Notes: generated from the letters alone by a model not told the origin. Shown: positions 1-6,231, numbered from the stretch's first letter. The stretch is 6,995 bases of DNA from Pelagibius sp050290145 (GCA_050290145.1 JBNKHC010000029.1:1-6995), one strand, 5' to 3'. Made by a program: numbers and translations.

Positions 1-309
1 ATCCTCCGCCGGCAGGTCCTCGCCGCAGTACTGGCATTCGAAGCGGTCGCGCAGGAAGACGTTGAAACGGGTGAAGGCGGGCCGGCGATCCAGGCTGACG
101 TACTGCTTCAGCGAGATGACGCTGGGCAGCTTCATCTCGAAGCTGGGCGAGCGAACCACCTCGTCGTACTCCGAGACGATGTTCACCCGGTCGAGAAAGA
201 CCGCCTTGATGGAATCCTGCCAGGACCACAGGGACAAGGGGAAGTAGCTCAACGGACGGAAGTCGGCGTTGAGGACGAGCGCTGGATAGGCTTGTGCTGC
301 ACCGGTCAT
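1..309 (-). CDS. HNH endonuclease family protein, N-terminal part (runs off left edge)
   Basis: The minus strand is open from an ATG at 309 through to base 1, giving 103 residues of an incomplete protein. It begins MTGAAQAYPALVLNADFRPL and continues with a PLSLWSWQDSIKAVFLDRVN stretch. Near residues 92-95 it has a CQYC pair, which is typically the first half of the zinc site of HNH nucleases. This N-terminal block is characteristic of a conserved family of roughly 180-residue HNH proteins widespread in alphaproteobacteria. The catalytic His-Asn-His region itself should lie beyond the window, so nuclease activity is inferred from family resemblance. The start is favoured by a purine-rich AGGAGAAGG about 11 bases upstream. 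The gene is transcribed divergently from the chemoreceptor at 618. Its physiological role is not known to me; HNH domains cut or nick DNA using a metal ion. Confidence 0.85.
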   Translation of the reverse strand, partial: MTGAAQAYPALVLNADFRPLSYFPLSLWSWQDSIKAVFLDRVNIVSEYDEVVRSPSFEMKLPSVISLKQYVSLDRRPAFTRFNVFLRDRFECQYCGEDLPAED

Positions 310-375
310 GTCCGGTCCATCCTTCTCCTCGGCGTCGTCATCTAGGTCTGGGATGCCAGGCCCTTCGACCCGCTA

Positions 376-404
376 TAAATACTAAATGCCACTCCCACAT
401 ACAA
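376..404 (-). promoter_or_regulatory. Possible promoter for the HNH gene
   Basis: Reading the minus strand, TTGTAT (404-399) is followed after exactly 17 bases by TATTTA (381-376). Each hexamer matches the sigma-70 consensus at only three of six positions, but spacing and AT-rich context are right. Transcription would start near 369, giving a leader of about 60 bases before the ATG at 309. This is a pattern match only. Confidence 0.25.
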
Positions 405-497
405 GATATTGGGATTCCCCTGAGAAATTCTTCATCGAAGCGTCATCGGGCCCTTAAGTTCACGCCGCCACCTCAGGGAGAACGCAGGGTGGAATTC

Positions 498-533
498 TAC
501 CGTAGGTATAAACAATATTCGTGGTCATATAAT
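498..533 (+). promoter_or_regulatory. Possible promoter and overlapping palindrome upstream of the chemoreceptor gene
   Basis: A perfect TATAAT lies at 528-533, the best -10 box in the region. No good TTGACA-like -35 box sits 16-18 bases upstream. The -35 position is instead next to a perfect inverted repeat, TACC-GTA-GGTA (498-508). A strong -10 with a poor -35 overlapped by a palindrome is what an activator-dependent promoter could look like. Transcription would begin near 540, leaving a leader of about 78 bases. The assignment to the gene at 618 is inference. Confidence 0.3.
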
Positions 534-555
534 CAATTTTAACTGTTTTGGGCGG

Positions 556-567
556 ATACCTGGGTAT
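556..567. repeat. Palindrome ATACC-TG-GGTAT in chemoreceptor leader
   Basis: This perfect inverted repeat has 5-base arms and a 2-base centre. It shares TACC...GGTAT with the palindrome at 498-508, differing in the centre (TG against GTA). The two sites flank the TATAAT at 528-533 and their centres are about 58 bases apart. They could be two half-matched operator sites for one dimeric regulator. With so short a motif, coincidence is possible. Confidence 0.3.
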
Positions 568-584
568 GGGGCTTTAGCCCTATG
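565..584 (+). other. Leader hairpin upstream of the chemoreceptor start
   Basis: TATGGGGC (565-572) and GCCCTATG (577-584) pair around a TTTA loop, giving an 8-bp stem with two G-U wobbles and a solid four-pair GC core. It ends 33 bases before the ATG at 618 and is not followed by a T-tract, so it is not an intrinsic terminator. Its 5' arm overlaps the right half of the palindrome at 556-567, so the two structures could not form together in RNA. A role in mRNA stability or translation is only inference. Confidence 0.35.
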
Positions 585-617
585 ACCGGATCTACTGCGA
601 GATGATGCTGGGACGCC

Positions 618-2855
618 ATGACTGATACCACCACGACCGCCGGCCCCATGCCAGCCGCCCCCAAAGGCGCCGAACGGGCGCCTGGTGCGAAAAGCAACGC
701 TCTTGGCCTTCTCGGCCGGATGACCATTGCCCGCAAACTGCCGCTGGTCGTCGCGGTCGCCGCCCTGATCTCCGCCTGCGCGGTCGGCGTCACCAGCTAC
801 TACGTCGCGGCCAGCGCCATGCAGCACGATGCCGAGGAAAAGCTGAGCGCTCTCATGCAGGTGCGGCGCACAGCCCTCACCAGCTACCTGGAGTCCATCC
901 GCCAGGACCTGCGCACGCTCGCGACCAACCAGACCGTCCAGCGTGCCGTCGTGGATTTCGCCTCGGCCTGGCAGACGCTGGGCCCCGAGGCGGGAGCCTC
1001 CCTGCAACAGCTCTACATCACCGACAACCCGAACCCAACGGGCCAGAAGGAAGAGCTCGACCAGGCGGACAGCGGCTCGCTCTACGACATCTTTCACGGC
1101 GAGTATCATCCCTGGTTCCGCAGCTTCCTGCGCGACCGCGGCTACTACGACATCTTCCTCTTCGATCCCGAGGGCAATCTCGTCTACACGGTTTTCAAGG
1201 AGCTGGACTTCGCCACCAACCTGATGACCGGCGAGTGGAAGGACACCGACCTGGGCAACGCCTTCCGTGCCGCCGTTGAAAACCCGGTTGCCGGCAATCA
1301 CACCTTCTTCGACTTCAAGCCCTATGCGCCCAGTCACGGCGCGCCGGCGAGCTTCATCTCCACACCCCTGGTCAACAAGGACGGGGAACTGATAGGCGTG
1401 CTGGCCTTTCAGATGCCGATCGACAACATGAACGCCGTCATGCAGGACGCCAACGGACTGGGTGAAACCGGCCAGTCCTTCATTGTCGGCAGCGACCTGC
1501 TGATGCGCAACGATTCACGTTTCAGCGACGAAAGCACCATCCTGAAGCAGAAGGCCGACAGCGACGCCGTCGTCAAAGCGCTGAGCCGCGAGGAGGGCAT
1601 CATCGAAGCCCTGGACTACCGCGGCAGCCCGGCGCTGACGGCCTTCGGCGCGCTGGATTTCCTCGGTGCCCGCTGGGCCCTGATCGTCGAGGACGAAAAC
1701 GAGGAGATCTTCGCCGGCATCGCCGACATGCGGAACAGCAGCATCGCCGTCACCTTGGGAACACTGCTCGTCGTCTCCCTTATCGGCTTCCTGATGTCGC
1801 GCGGTATCGTGCGTCCGCTGGTGGCCATGACCGGCGCCATGCGCGAGCTGGCCTCCGGCAACAAGAACACGCATATCCCGGGACAAGGGCGCCACGACGA
1901 ACTGGGCGAAATGTCGGCCGCGGTGCAGGTCTTCAAGGAGACTGCGATCGAAGCCGATCGCCTGGCCGACGAGCAAGCCCAGCGCGACGCCCGTGCCGAA
2001 GAGGAAAAGCGCCAGGCCACCCTGAAGCTGGCCGACGATCTGGAGAGCAGCATCAAGTCGGTGGCCGAGGCCGTCACCGCGGCCGTCACCCAGATGAAGG
2101 CGACCGCCGGCAACATGACCGACAGCGCCCGGCGGACCGATGAACAGGCGTCGGAGGTTTCCGCGGCCGCAGACGAGGCTTCCGCCAACGTGCAGACCGT
2201 GGCCTCGGCCTCCGAGGAGCTCGCCGGCTCGATCCAGGAGATCGGCCGTCAGGTGACCCAGTCGACCGAGATCTCCGGCGAGGCCGTCAACCTGGCGGAG
2301 CGCACCAGTTCCACGGTTGAGGAGCTTGCTGCAGGCGCCCAGAAGATCGGCGACGTGGTCAACCTGATCCAGGACATCGCCGAGCAGACCAACCTGCTGG
2401 CGCTCAACGCGACGATCGAAGCCGCGCGGGCCGGTGAGGCCGGCAAGGGGTTCGCCGTCGTGGCCAACGAGGTGAAGTCCCTGGCCAATCAGACCGCCAA
2501 GGCGACGGAGGAGATCTCGCAGCAGATCGGCGGCATGCAGAACACCACCCGCAGCACGGTTTCCGCCATCGAGAGCATGCGCGAGGCCATCGGCCGCATC
2601 AACGAGGTCTGCGCCAGCATCGCCTCCGCGGTGGAAGAGCAGAATGCCGCCACCAGCGAGATCTCCCGAAACGTGCAGGAAGCCGCCCAGGGAACCCAGA
2701 GAGTCACCAGCAACATCCGCGGCGTCACGGAAACCGCGGCCGAGACCGGCCAGGCTGCCGGCCAGGTCGCCGACGCCACAGAGTCGCTTTCCGCCGAAGC
2801 GGAGCGACTGAGCAGCTCTGTCGAGCGCGTCCTGGCGTCCCTGCGCGCCGCCTGA
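618..2855 (+). CDS. Methyl-accepting chemotaxis protein with periplasmic Cache-type sensor
   Basis: This 745-residue transmembrane chemoreceptor senses a ligand outside the inner membrane and controls CheA kinase through CheW. A Pro/Ala-rich cytoplasmic tail (1-35) leads into TM1 (about 41-65). A long periplasmic region follows (about 66-373), with a YYDIFLFDPEGNLVYTVFKE stretch near 177-196 and GVLAFQMPID near 260-269, typical of double-Cache sensors. TM2 lies at about 375-397, a HAMP domain at about 394-447, and the coiled-coil signalling domain from about 465 to the end. The conserved hairpin tip EQTNLLALNATIEAARAGE is at 589-607. The protein ends in LASLRAA with no NWETF-type CheR/CheB tether. 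The ATG at 618 is the first in-frame start after a TGA at 603; its ribosome site (TGGGA) is weak. No che genes are adjacent, so it is an orphan receptor locus. The ligand cannot be read from the sequence; amino or organic acids are common for Cache receptors. Confidence 0.95.
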   Translation: MTDTTTTAGPMPAAPKGAERAPGAKSNALGLLGRMTIARKLPLVVAVAALISACAVGVTSYYVAASAMQHDAEEKLSALMQVRRTALTSYLESIRQDLRTLATNQTVQRAVVDFASAWQTLGPEAGASLQQLYITDNPNPTGQKEELDQADSGSLYDIFHGEYHPWFRSFLRDRGYYDIFLFDPEGNLVYTVFKELDFATNLMTGEWKDTDLGNAFRAAVENPVAGNHTFFDFKPYAPSHGAPASFISTPLVNKDGELIGVLAFQMPIDNMNAVMQDANGLGETGQSFIVGSDLLMRNDSRFSDESTILKQKADSDAVVKALSREEGIIEALDYRGSPALTAFGALDFLGARWALIVEDENEEIFAGIADMRNSSIAVTLGTLLVVSLIGFLMSRGIVRPLVAMTGAMRELASGNKNTHIPGQGRHDELGEMSAAVQVFKETAIEADRLADEQAQRDARAEEEKRQATLKLADDLESSIKSVAEAVTAAVTQMKATAGNMTDSARRTDEQASEVSAAADEASANVQTVASASEELAGSIQEIGRQVTQSTEISGEAVNLAERTSSTVEELAAGAQKIGDVVNLIQDIAEQTNLLALNATIEAARAGEAGKGFAVVANEVKSLANQTAKATEEISQQIGGMQNTTRSTVSAIESMREAIGRINEVCASIASAVEEQNAATSEISRNVQEAAQGTQRVTSNIRGVTETAAETGQAAGQVADATESLSAEAERLSSSVERVLASLRAA

Positions 2856-2899
2856 GGGGGACTGCCCCGGGGCTTAGCCGCCCGAGGGTTCGCCTTCGG
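2856..2899. terminator. Possible transcription-ending structures between convergent genes
   Basis: The 18-base gap between the convergent stop codons contains most of a perfect palindrome, GCCCCGGGGC (2864-2873). Just inside the hydrolase 3' end, CCGAGGG-TTCG-CCTTCGG (2882-2899) can form a 7-bp stem with one G-U pair and a TTCG tetraloop. Neither has a T-tract on either strand, so intrinsic termination is not established. They may pause polymerase or protect 3' ends. Confidence 0.25.
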
Positions 2900-3566
2900 C
2901 CGGCAATGCCCCCGGGAAGAGGTGCTGCATCAGGGCGGCGGCGCAGAGCTGCAGGCCCTCCTGGTCGATGCCGTGCTGCAAGCCCGGGCGCGGATAGGCG
3001 GCGACCGGCACGCCGTTCAGGTCCAGCGCCTGCTCGGCGGCGGCCAGGGCCGCGAAGGGCACCACCGGGTCGGCGTCGCCGTGCACCAGCAGCACCGGCG
3101 GCCGGCTGACGATTTCCTCGCCCAGCACTTCCGGCTTCAGCAGCGCGCCGGAGAAACCGACGATAAGGGCACAGGCCTTGGGCCGGCGCAGCAGGGTGTG
3201 CAGCGCCGTCATAGTCCCCTGGGAGAAACCCACCAGCGCCAGGCGGTCGTCGCTCAGGCCGTGCCTCTCCAGTTCCGCATCCAGAAAGGCGTTCAGGCTG
3301 GGCGCCACGGCGCGGACCCCGGCCAGCAGCACGTCGGGATCGCGGTCCTGCAGGCTGAACCACTGGCGGCCCATGGGCGCCATGTCGCAGGGAAAGGGCG
3401 CGTGCGGCGACACAAAGGCGGTGCCCGGCAGCAGCGGCTCCAGCAGCGGCGCCAGGGAAATCAGGTCGTTGCCGTCGGCCCCCAGGCCGTGCAGGAAGAC
3501 CACCAGGGCACCCGCCTTTTCGTCGGGCCCATGCCGCGGACCCTCCAGTTCCATCACTTCACTCAC
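2874..3566 (-). CDS. Phospholipase/carboxylesterase family alpha/beta hydrolase
   Basis: This 230-residue serine hydrolase resembles bacterial carboxylesterase II and eukaryotic acyl-protein thioesterase 1, which are of similar size. The oxyanion-loop motif FLHGLGADG is at residues 24-32. The nucleophile motif GFSQG is at 113-117 (Ser115). The acid is Asp166 in HGDADPVVP, and the base is His198 in LQHGID, completing the triad. No signal peptide or membrane segment is visible, so a cytoplasmic enzyme is expected, acting on short acyl esters, lysophospholipids or thioesters; the true substrate is unknown. The start is a GTG at 3566, preceded by AGGAAGG (3584-3578) at 11 bases. An ATG at 3554 (residue 5) is the alternative. 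It lies 28 bases downstream of the alkylation glycosylase gene and is probably co-transcribed with it. It converges on the chemoreceptor gene. Confidence 0.92.
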   Translation of the reverse strand: MSEVMELEGPRHGPDEKAGALVVFLHGLGADGNDLISLAPLLEPLLPGTAFVSPHAPFPCDMAPMGRQWFSLQDRDPDVLLAGVRAVAPSLNAFLDAELERHGLSDDRLALVGFSQGTMTALHTLLRRPKACALIVGFSGALLKPEVLGEEIVSRPPVLLVHGDADPVVPFAALAAAEQALDLNGVPVAAYPRPGLQHGIDQEGLQLCAAALMQHLFPGALPAEGEPSGG

Positions 3567-3594
3567 TGCTGACCAATCCTTCCTGTCGGGAAAC

Positions 3595-4275
3595 TTAAGC
3601 TGTCTTCTTGACGCCCCGCCCGAGAGCGACGCCGGGATGGCGGTAGAGATGCCAGAGGAAGCGCGCCGCTGTGCTGCGGTGGGGCCGCCAGGCCTCCCCC
3701 AGCGCCAGCATCGCCTTGGGGCCGGGCCGCGTCTCCAGCTTCTTCAGATGCTGCGCGGCGATGCAAAGTGCAAGGTCGCCCACCGGCCAGACGTCGGGGC
3801 GCCCGAGGGCGAAGAGCAGGTAGATCTCCGCCGTCCACTGGCCGATGCCCTTCACGCGGGTCAGCGCCGCGATGGCCGCTGCGTCGTCGAGCGCTTCCAG
3901 GCCGCCGATGTCGAGCGCCCCGCTGGCGATCTCCTCCGCCAGGATACGGCCGTAGCGCATCTTGGGGCGGCTGAGGCCCACGGCCTTCAGGTCGTCGTCG
4001 CTGGCCTTGAGGAACCGCTCGGCGGTCAGGGGGGCGACGCGCTCTTCCAGGCGCCCGACGATGGCGCGGGCCGACTGCACGGAGACCTGCTGGCCGGCGA
4101 TCATGCGCATCAGCCCGGCGAAGCCGGGCTCGCTGCCGCGCTCCGGCGGCAGGCCGCAGCGCGCATAGGCGGCGGCGATGTCGGGGTCGCAGGTGGCGAG
4201 CGTCTCCATGGCGGGCCGGAGTCGCTCGTCCGGCGGCGGTGCCGGCGCCGGTCCTGTTTCCTGCGCTTGGATCAT
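3595..4275 (-). CDS. DNA-3-methyladenine glycosylase II (AlkA-type, HhH-GPD superfamily)
   Basis: This 226-residue base-excision repair enzyme is expected to remove alkylated purines such as 3-methyladenine from DNA. The helix-hairpin-helix is clear at residues 138-153 (LTRVKGIGQWTAEIYL). It is followed by WPVGDLAL with Asp167 in the position of the catalytic aspartate. GQQVSVQSA near 61-69 and WRPHRSTAARFLWHLYR near 196-212 are further hallmarks of the AlkA branch. It is shorter than E. coli AlkA (282 residues), apparently lacking the N-terminal mixed alpha/beta domain, as do compact AlkA homologues such as Deinococcus AlkA2. No Ada-type methyltransferase domain is fused. The iron-sulfur cysteine cluster of endonuclease III is absent, which argues against a Nth/MutY assignment. 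The ATG at 4275 lacks a strong Shine-Dalgarno sequence. It is the first gene of a unit with the hydrolase and is divergent from gluQ. Confidence 0.94.
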   Translation of the reverse strand: MIQAQETGPAPAPPPDERLRPAMETLATCDPDIAAAYARCGLPPERGSEPGFAGLMRMIAGQQVSVQSARAIVGRLEERVAPLTAERFLKASDDDLKAVGLSRPKMRYGRILAEEIASGALDIGGLEALDDAAAIAALTRVKGIGQWTAEIYLLFALGRPDVWPVGDLALCIAAQHLKKLETRPGPKAMLALGEAWRPHRSTAARFLWHLYRHPGVALGRGVKKTA

Positions 4276-4302
4276 GACTGGACTTTAGCGCGGGAGTAGC
4301 TT

Positions 4303-4306
4303 AGGG
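4303..4306 (+). promoter_or_regulatory. Ribosome binding site of gluQ
   Basis: AGGG lies eight bases before the ATG at 4315. It supports that start, which is also where family similarity begins. Confidence 0.55.
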
Positions 4307-4314
4307 CCAATCGC

Positions 4315-5187
4315 ATGTCGGCACCCGAGGTCACCCGCTTCGCCCCCTCGCCCAGCGGCTATCTGCACCTGGGCCACGCTTATTCGGCGCTCTTCGCCAC
4401 CCGCCAGTCCGGAGAGGGCGGACGCTTCCTGCTGCGCATCGAGGATATCGACGGCGGGCGCGCGCGCCCGGAGTTCGAGGCCGCGATCTTCGAGGACCTC
4501 GCCTGGCTGGGCCTGAGCTGGGAGACCCCGGTGCGCCGCCAGTCCGACTGGATGGCCGACTACGCCCGGGCCCTCGACCAACTGGAGGCGCGCGACCTGA
4601 TCTACCCCTGTTTCTGCACCAGGAAGGAGATCGCCGCCGAGATCTCCCGCGCCGCCGCGGCGCCGCACGGTCCCGCCGAGGGCCTCTACCCCGGCACCTG
4701 CCGCGGCCTGAGCCCGGCCGAGCGCGAGGACCGCAGGGCCGCCGGCGACCTCTATGCCCTGCGCCTGGACATGGCCCGCGCCCTCGCCGCGGCCGAGGCG
4801 GACCACGGCGGCCCCCTCACCTGGCACGACCGCGCCCGCGGCGCCCAGGTCTGCGACCCGCGCCCCCAGGGTGACGTGGTGCTGGCCCGCAAGGACATCG
4901 CCACCAGCTACCATCTCTCCGTCGTGGTGGACGACGCCGCCCAGGGCGTGACCCTGGTGACCCGCGGCGAAGACCTCTTCGACTCCAGCCACGTCCACCG
5001 CCTGCTGCAACAGCTGCTCGGCCTGCCGGTGCCCGACTACCACCACCACCGCCTGATTGCCGACGACAAGGGCCAACGCCTCGCCAAGCGCAGCGACGCC
5101 CTGGCACTGCGCGCCCTGCGCGAGGCCGGCCGCAGCGCCGGCGAGGTCATCGCCATGACGGGAATAGACGAAGAGGTGGCGCCATGA
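4315..5187 (+). CDS. gluQ: Glutamyl-Q tRNA(Asp) synthetase
   Basis: This 290-residue enzyme is a truncated paralogue of glutamyl-tRNA synthetase. It activates glutamate and attaches it to queuosine at the wobble position of tRNA(Asp), rather than to the 3' end. The class I synthetase signature is FAPSPSGYLHLGH (residues 9-21, the HIGH motif). LLRIEDID (39-46) follows. The zinc site is Cys99, Cys101, Tyr125 and Cys129 in the CFC and YPGTC motifs. The KMSKS-equivalent is RLAKRSD (255-261). The anticodon-binding C-terminal domain of full GluRS is absent and the length is normal for GluQRS, which rules out gltX. The gene implies that this organism makes or salvages queuosine. Its TGA overlaps the next gene's ATG (ATGA), so the pair is likely translationally coupled. 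Only 39 bases separate it from the divergent glycosylase gene. Confidence 0.96.
   Translation: MSAPEVTRFAPSPSGYLHLGHAYSALFATRQSGEGGRFLLRIEDIDGGRARPEFEAAIFEDLAWLGLSWETPVRRQSDWMADYARALDQLEARDLIYPCFCTRKEIAAEISRAAAAPHGPAEGLYPGTCRGLSPAEREDRRAAGDLYALRLDMARALAAAEADHGGPLTWHDRARGAQVCDPRPQGDVVLARKDIATSYHLSVVVDDAAQGVTLVTRGEDLFDSSHVHRLLQQLLGLPVPDYHHHRLIADDKGQRLAKRSDALALRALREAGRSAGEVIAMTGIDEEVAP
5172..5176 (+). promoter_or_regulatory. Ribosome binding site of the DUF3137 gene, inside gluQ
   Basis: AGAGG sits seven bases before the ATG at 5184. It supports a start overlapping the gluQ stop codon, upstream of the repeat tract, rather than a later start. Confidence 0.65.
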
Positions 5188-6215
5188 GCGGACCGGAAGC
5201 GCCCGGACCGGAAGCGCCCGGCCCGGAAGCGCCCGGACCGGAAGCTCCAGCCCCGGAAGCTCCAGCCCGGGCAAGCCTGGCCGAGGTCTTCGCCGTGGAA
5301 ATCGCGCCGGCCCTGCCCGCCCTGGAGGCGGCACGGCAGGACCGCCTGCGCAAGACCTGGGTGCGCGGTACCGGCGCCGCCTTCGTCGTGGTCCTGGCCG
5401 CGATCATCATCTGGCTGCAGGACTACCGTGTCGCCGCCGTCGCGGTGCTGGTGCTCGGCGGTCTGGCCGGCGGCTGGTGGACGCTGGGGCCCGCGCGGCG
5501 CCACAAGGAGGCGGTGCGCGCCCTCTTCGTCCCGCCGCTGCTGCGCTTCCTCGGCAACATCGAGCACCACCGCGACCCCGGCGACCGCTTCGACCTGTCG
5601 CGTGTCGAGCGCAGCGGCATCACCGGGGCCTTCAACCGCGCCGAGCTGGAGGACCTCTTCATCGGCCGCCACCGCGATACCGACTTCCGCATGGTCGAGG
5701 CGCGGCTGAGGAAACGCAGCGGCAGCCGCCGCAAACGGCAGAGCACCGTGTTCAAGGGGCTGCTCTGCGAGGTCGGCGTGCCCGTCGCCTTCGAGGGCGT
5801 GGTGCTGCTGGTCGGCGACAAGGGCGCGCTGGGCAACTGGGTGATCGACAAGATCCGCAGCACCTTCGACGGGATCGAGGCGGTAACGCTGGACCACGGC
5901 GCCTTCGAAGAACGCTTCCAGGTCTACAGCGACCATCCGGAAGAGGCGCGGCGTCTGCTGCAGCCCGGGCTCTGCGAAACCCTCATGGCGCTGGCCGACG
6001 AGCTGGGCCGCGCGGCGGTGAACTGCGCCTTCATCGAGGGCCGCTTCCTCGTCGCCCTGCCGCAGCAGGAAAACCTCTTCGAGATCGGGCGCCTGCACCG
6101 CTCCCTGGCGCACGGCGAGGAGGATCTGCGCCGCCTGGCCGGCGAGTTCACCATCCCCCAGCGCCTGATCGACAACCTGCACGGCGCGCACAAGCAGGTG
6201 CTGCCGCAGGGCTGA
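5184..6215 (+). CDS. DUF3137-type two-TM membrane protein of unknown function
   Basis: This protein has 343 residues. Residues 3-27 are five pentapeptide units, GPEAP x4 then APEAP. A charged amphipathic stretch follows (about 31-58), then two close hydrophobic segments, about 62-78 (GAAFVVVLAAIIIWL core) and 82-101, separated by a short QDYR turn. They form a membrane hairpin with the large remainder (about 105-343) probably cytoplasmic. That part carries FKGLLCEVGVPVAFEGVVLL, then FEERFQVYSDHPEEARRLL and FIEGRFLVALPQQENLFE. This order of FKG, F-x-VYS-D-x-x-EAR and F-x-x-G-x-x-x-x-A motifs is what I recognise as the DUF3137 family, whose function is unknown. Assignment is from memory of the pattern. 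There is no signal peptide and no catalytic motif that I can name. The gene overlaps gluQ by four bases, but no functional link to tRNA modification is established. Confidence 0.8.
   Translation: MSGPEAPGPEAPGPEAPGPEAPAPEAPARASLAEVFAVEIAPALPALEAARQDRLRKTWVRGTGAAFVVVLAAIIIWLQDYRVAAVAVLVLGGLAGGWWTLGPARRHKEAVRALFVPPLLRFLGNIEHHRDPGDRFDLSRVERSGITGAFNRAELEDLFIGRHRDTDFRMVEARLRKRSGSRRKRQSTVFKGLLCEVGVPVAFEGVVLLVGDKGALGNWVIDKIRSTFDGIEAVTLDHGAFEERFQVYSDHPEEARRLLQPGLCETLMALADELGRAAVNCAFIEGRFLVALPQQENLFEIGRLHRSLAHGEEDLRRLAGEFTIPQRLIDNLHGAHKQVLPQG
5190..5264 (+). repeat. Tandem 15-bp repeat encoding GPEAP pentapeptides
   Basis: Five contiguous 15-base units start at 5190, 5205, 5220, 5235 and 5250, consensus GGACCGGAAGCGCCC. 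The first two are identical, the third differs by one base (GGC for GGA), and the fourth and fifth switch to GCT CCA for Ala-Pro. The unit is a multiple of three, so gain or loss of copies keeps the frame. Near-identity at the DNA level points to recent duplication by slippage or unequal exchange. The encoded Pro/Glu/Ala stretch should be disordered. Confidence 0.92.
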
Positions 6216-6231
6216 GGCGCGGAATCGCGCC
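6216..6231 (+). terminator. GC hairpin immediately after the DUF3137 stop codon
   Basis: GGCGCG and CGCGCC form a perfect 6-bp stem around a GAAT loop, beginning at the base after the TGA. The following CCCCTCCTTAAG is pyrimidine-rich but lacks a clean T-run, so it is at best a weak intrinsic terminator. Its position directly behind the gluQ-DUF3137 unit fits a 3' end. Confidence 0.4.

Larger units (their letters stand above)
310..617. other. Divergent intergenic region, AT-richer than surroundings
   Basis: These 308 bases separate two divergent genes and contain no convincing coding sequence. The portion from about 370 to 548 is clearly more AT-rich than the flanking genes, with runs such as CTATAAATACTAAAT and CATATAATCAATTTTAAC. 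It holds promoter-like elements for both directions, two short related palindromes and a leader hairpin, each listed separately. I see no tRNA, no recognisable riboswitch and no sigma-54 type GG-N10-GC element. Confidence 0.7.

Noticed and set aside
308..320. A four-codon minus-strand reading frame (MDRT) whose TGA overlaps the HNH start as ATGA.
   Set aside because: Its ATG is directly adjacent to the purine-rich ribosome site with too little spacing. A five-codon frame of this kind arises easily by chance.
418..440. A CTTC-ATC-GAAG inverted repeat considered as an operator.
   Set aside because: Only four-base arms, a single copy, and no link to a promoter element.
488..501. A 14-base near-palindrome, GGTG-GAATTC-TACC, centred on an EcoRI-type site.
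   Set aside because: One mismatched pair and overlap with the TACC palindrome at 498; I could not tell it from chance in an AT-richer region.
294..542. An 82-codon plus-strand frame starting at GTG inside the HNH gene and filling the intergenic region.
   Set aside because: It has no ribosome site or recognisable motif, overlaps the HNH gene antisense, and covers promoter-like AT-rich sequence.
525..1337. A 270-codon minus-strand open frame antisense to the chemoreceptor sensor domain.
   Set aside because: Low-complexity Gly/Val/Glu composition typical of an antisense shadow; the plus-strand gene is unmistakable.
4285..5334. A 349-codon minus-strand open frame antisense to gluQ.
   Set aside because: It is opposite a certain synthetase gene, and its Gly/Leu/Pro-rich repeats are just the reverse reading of the GPEAP tract.
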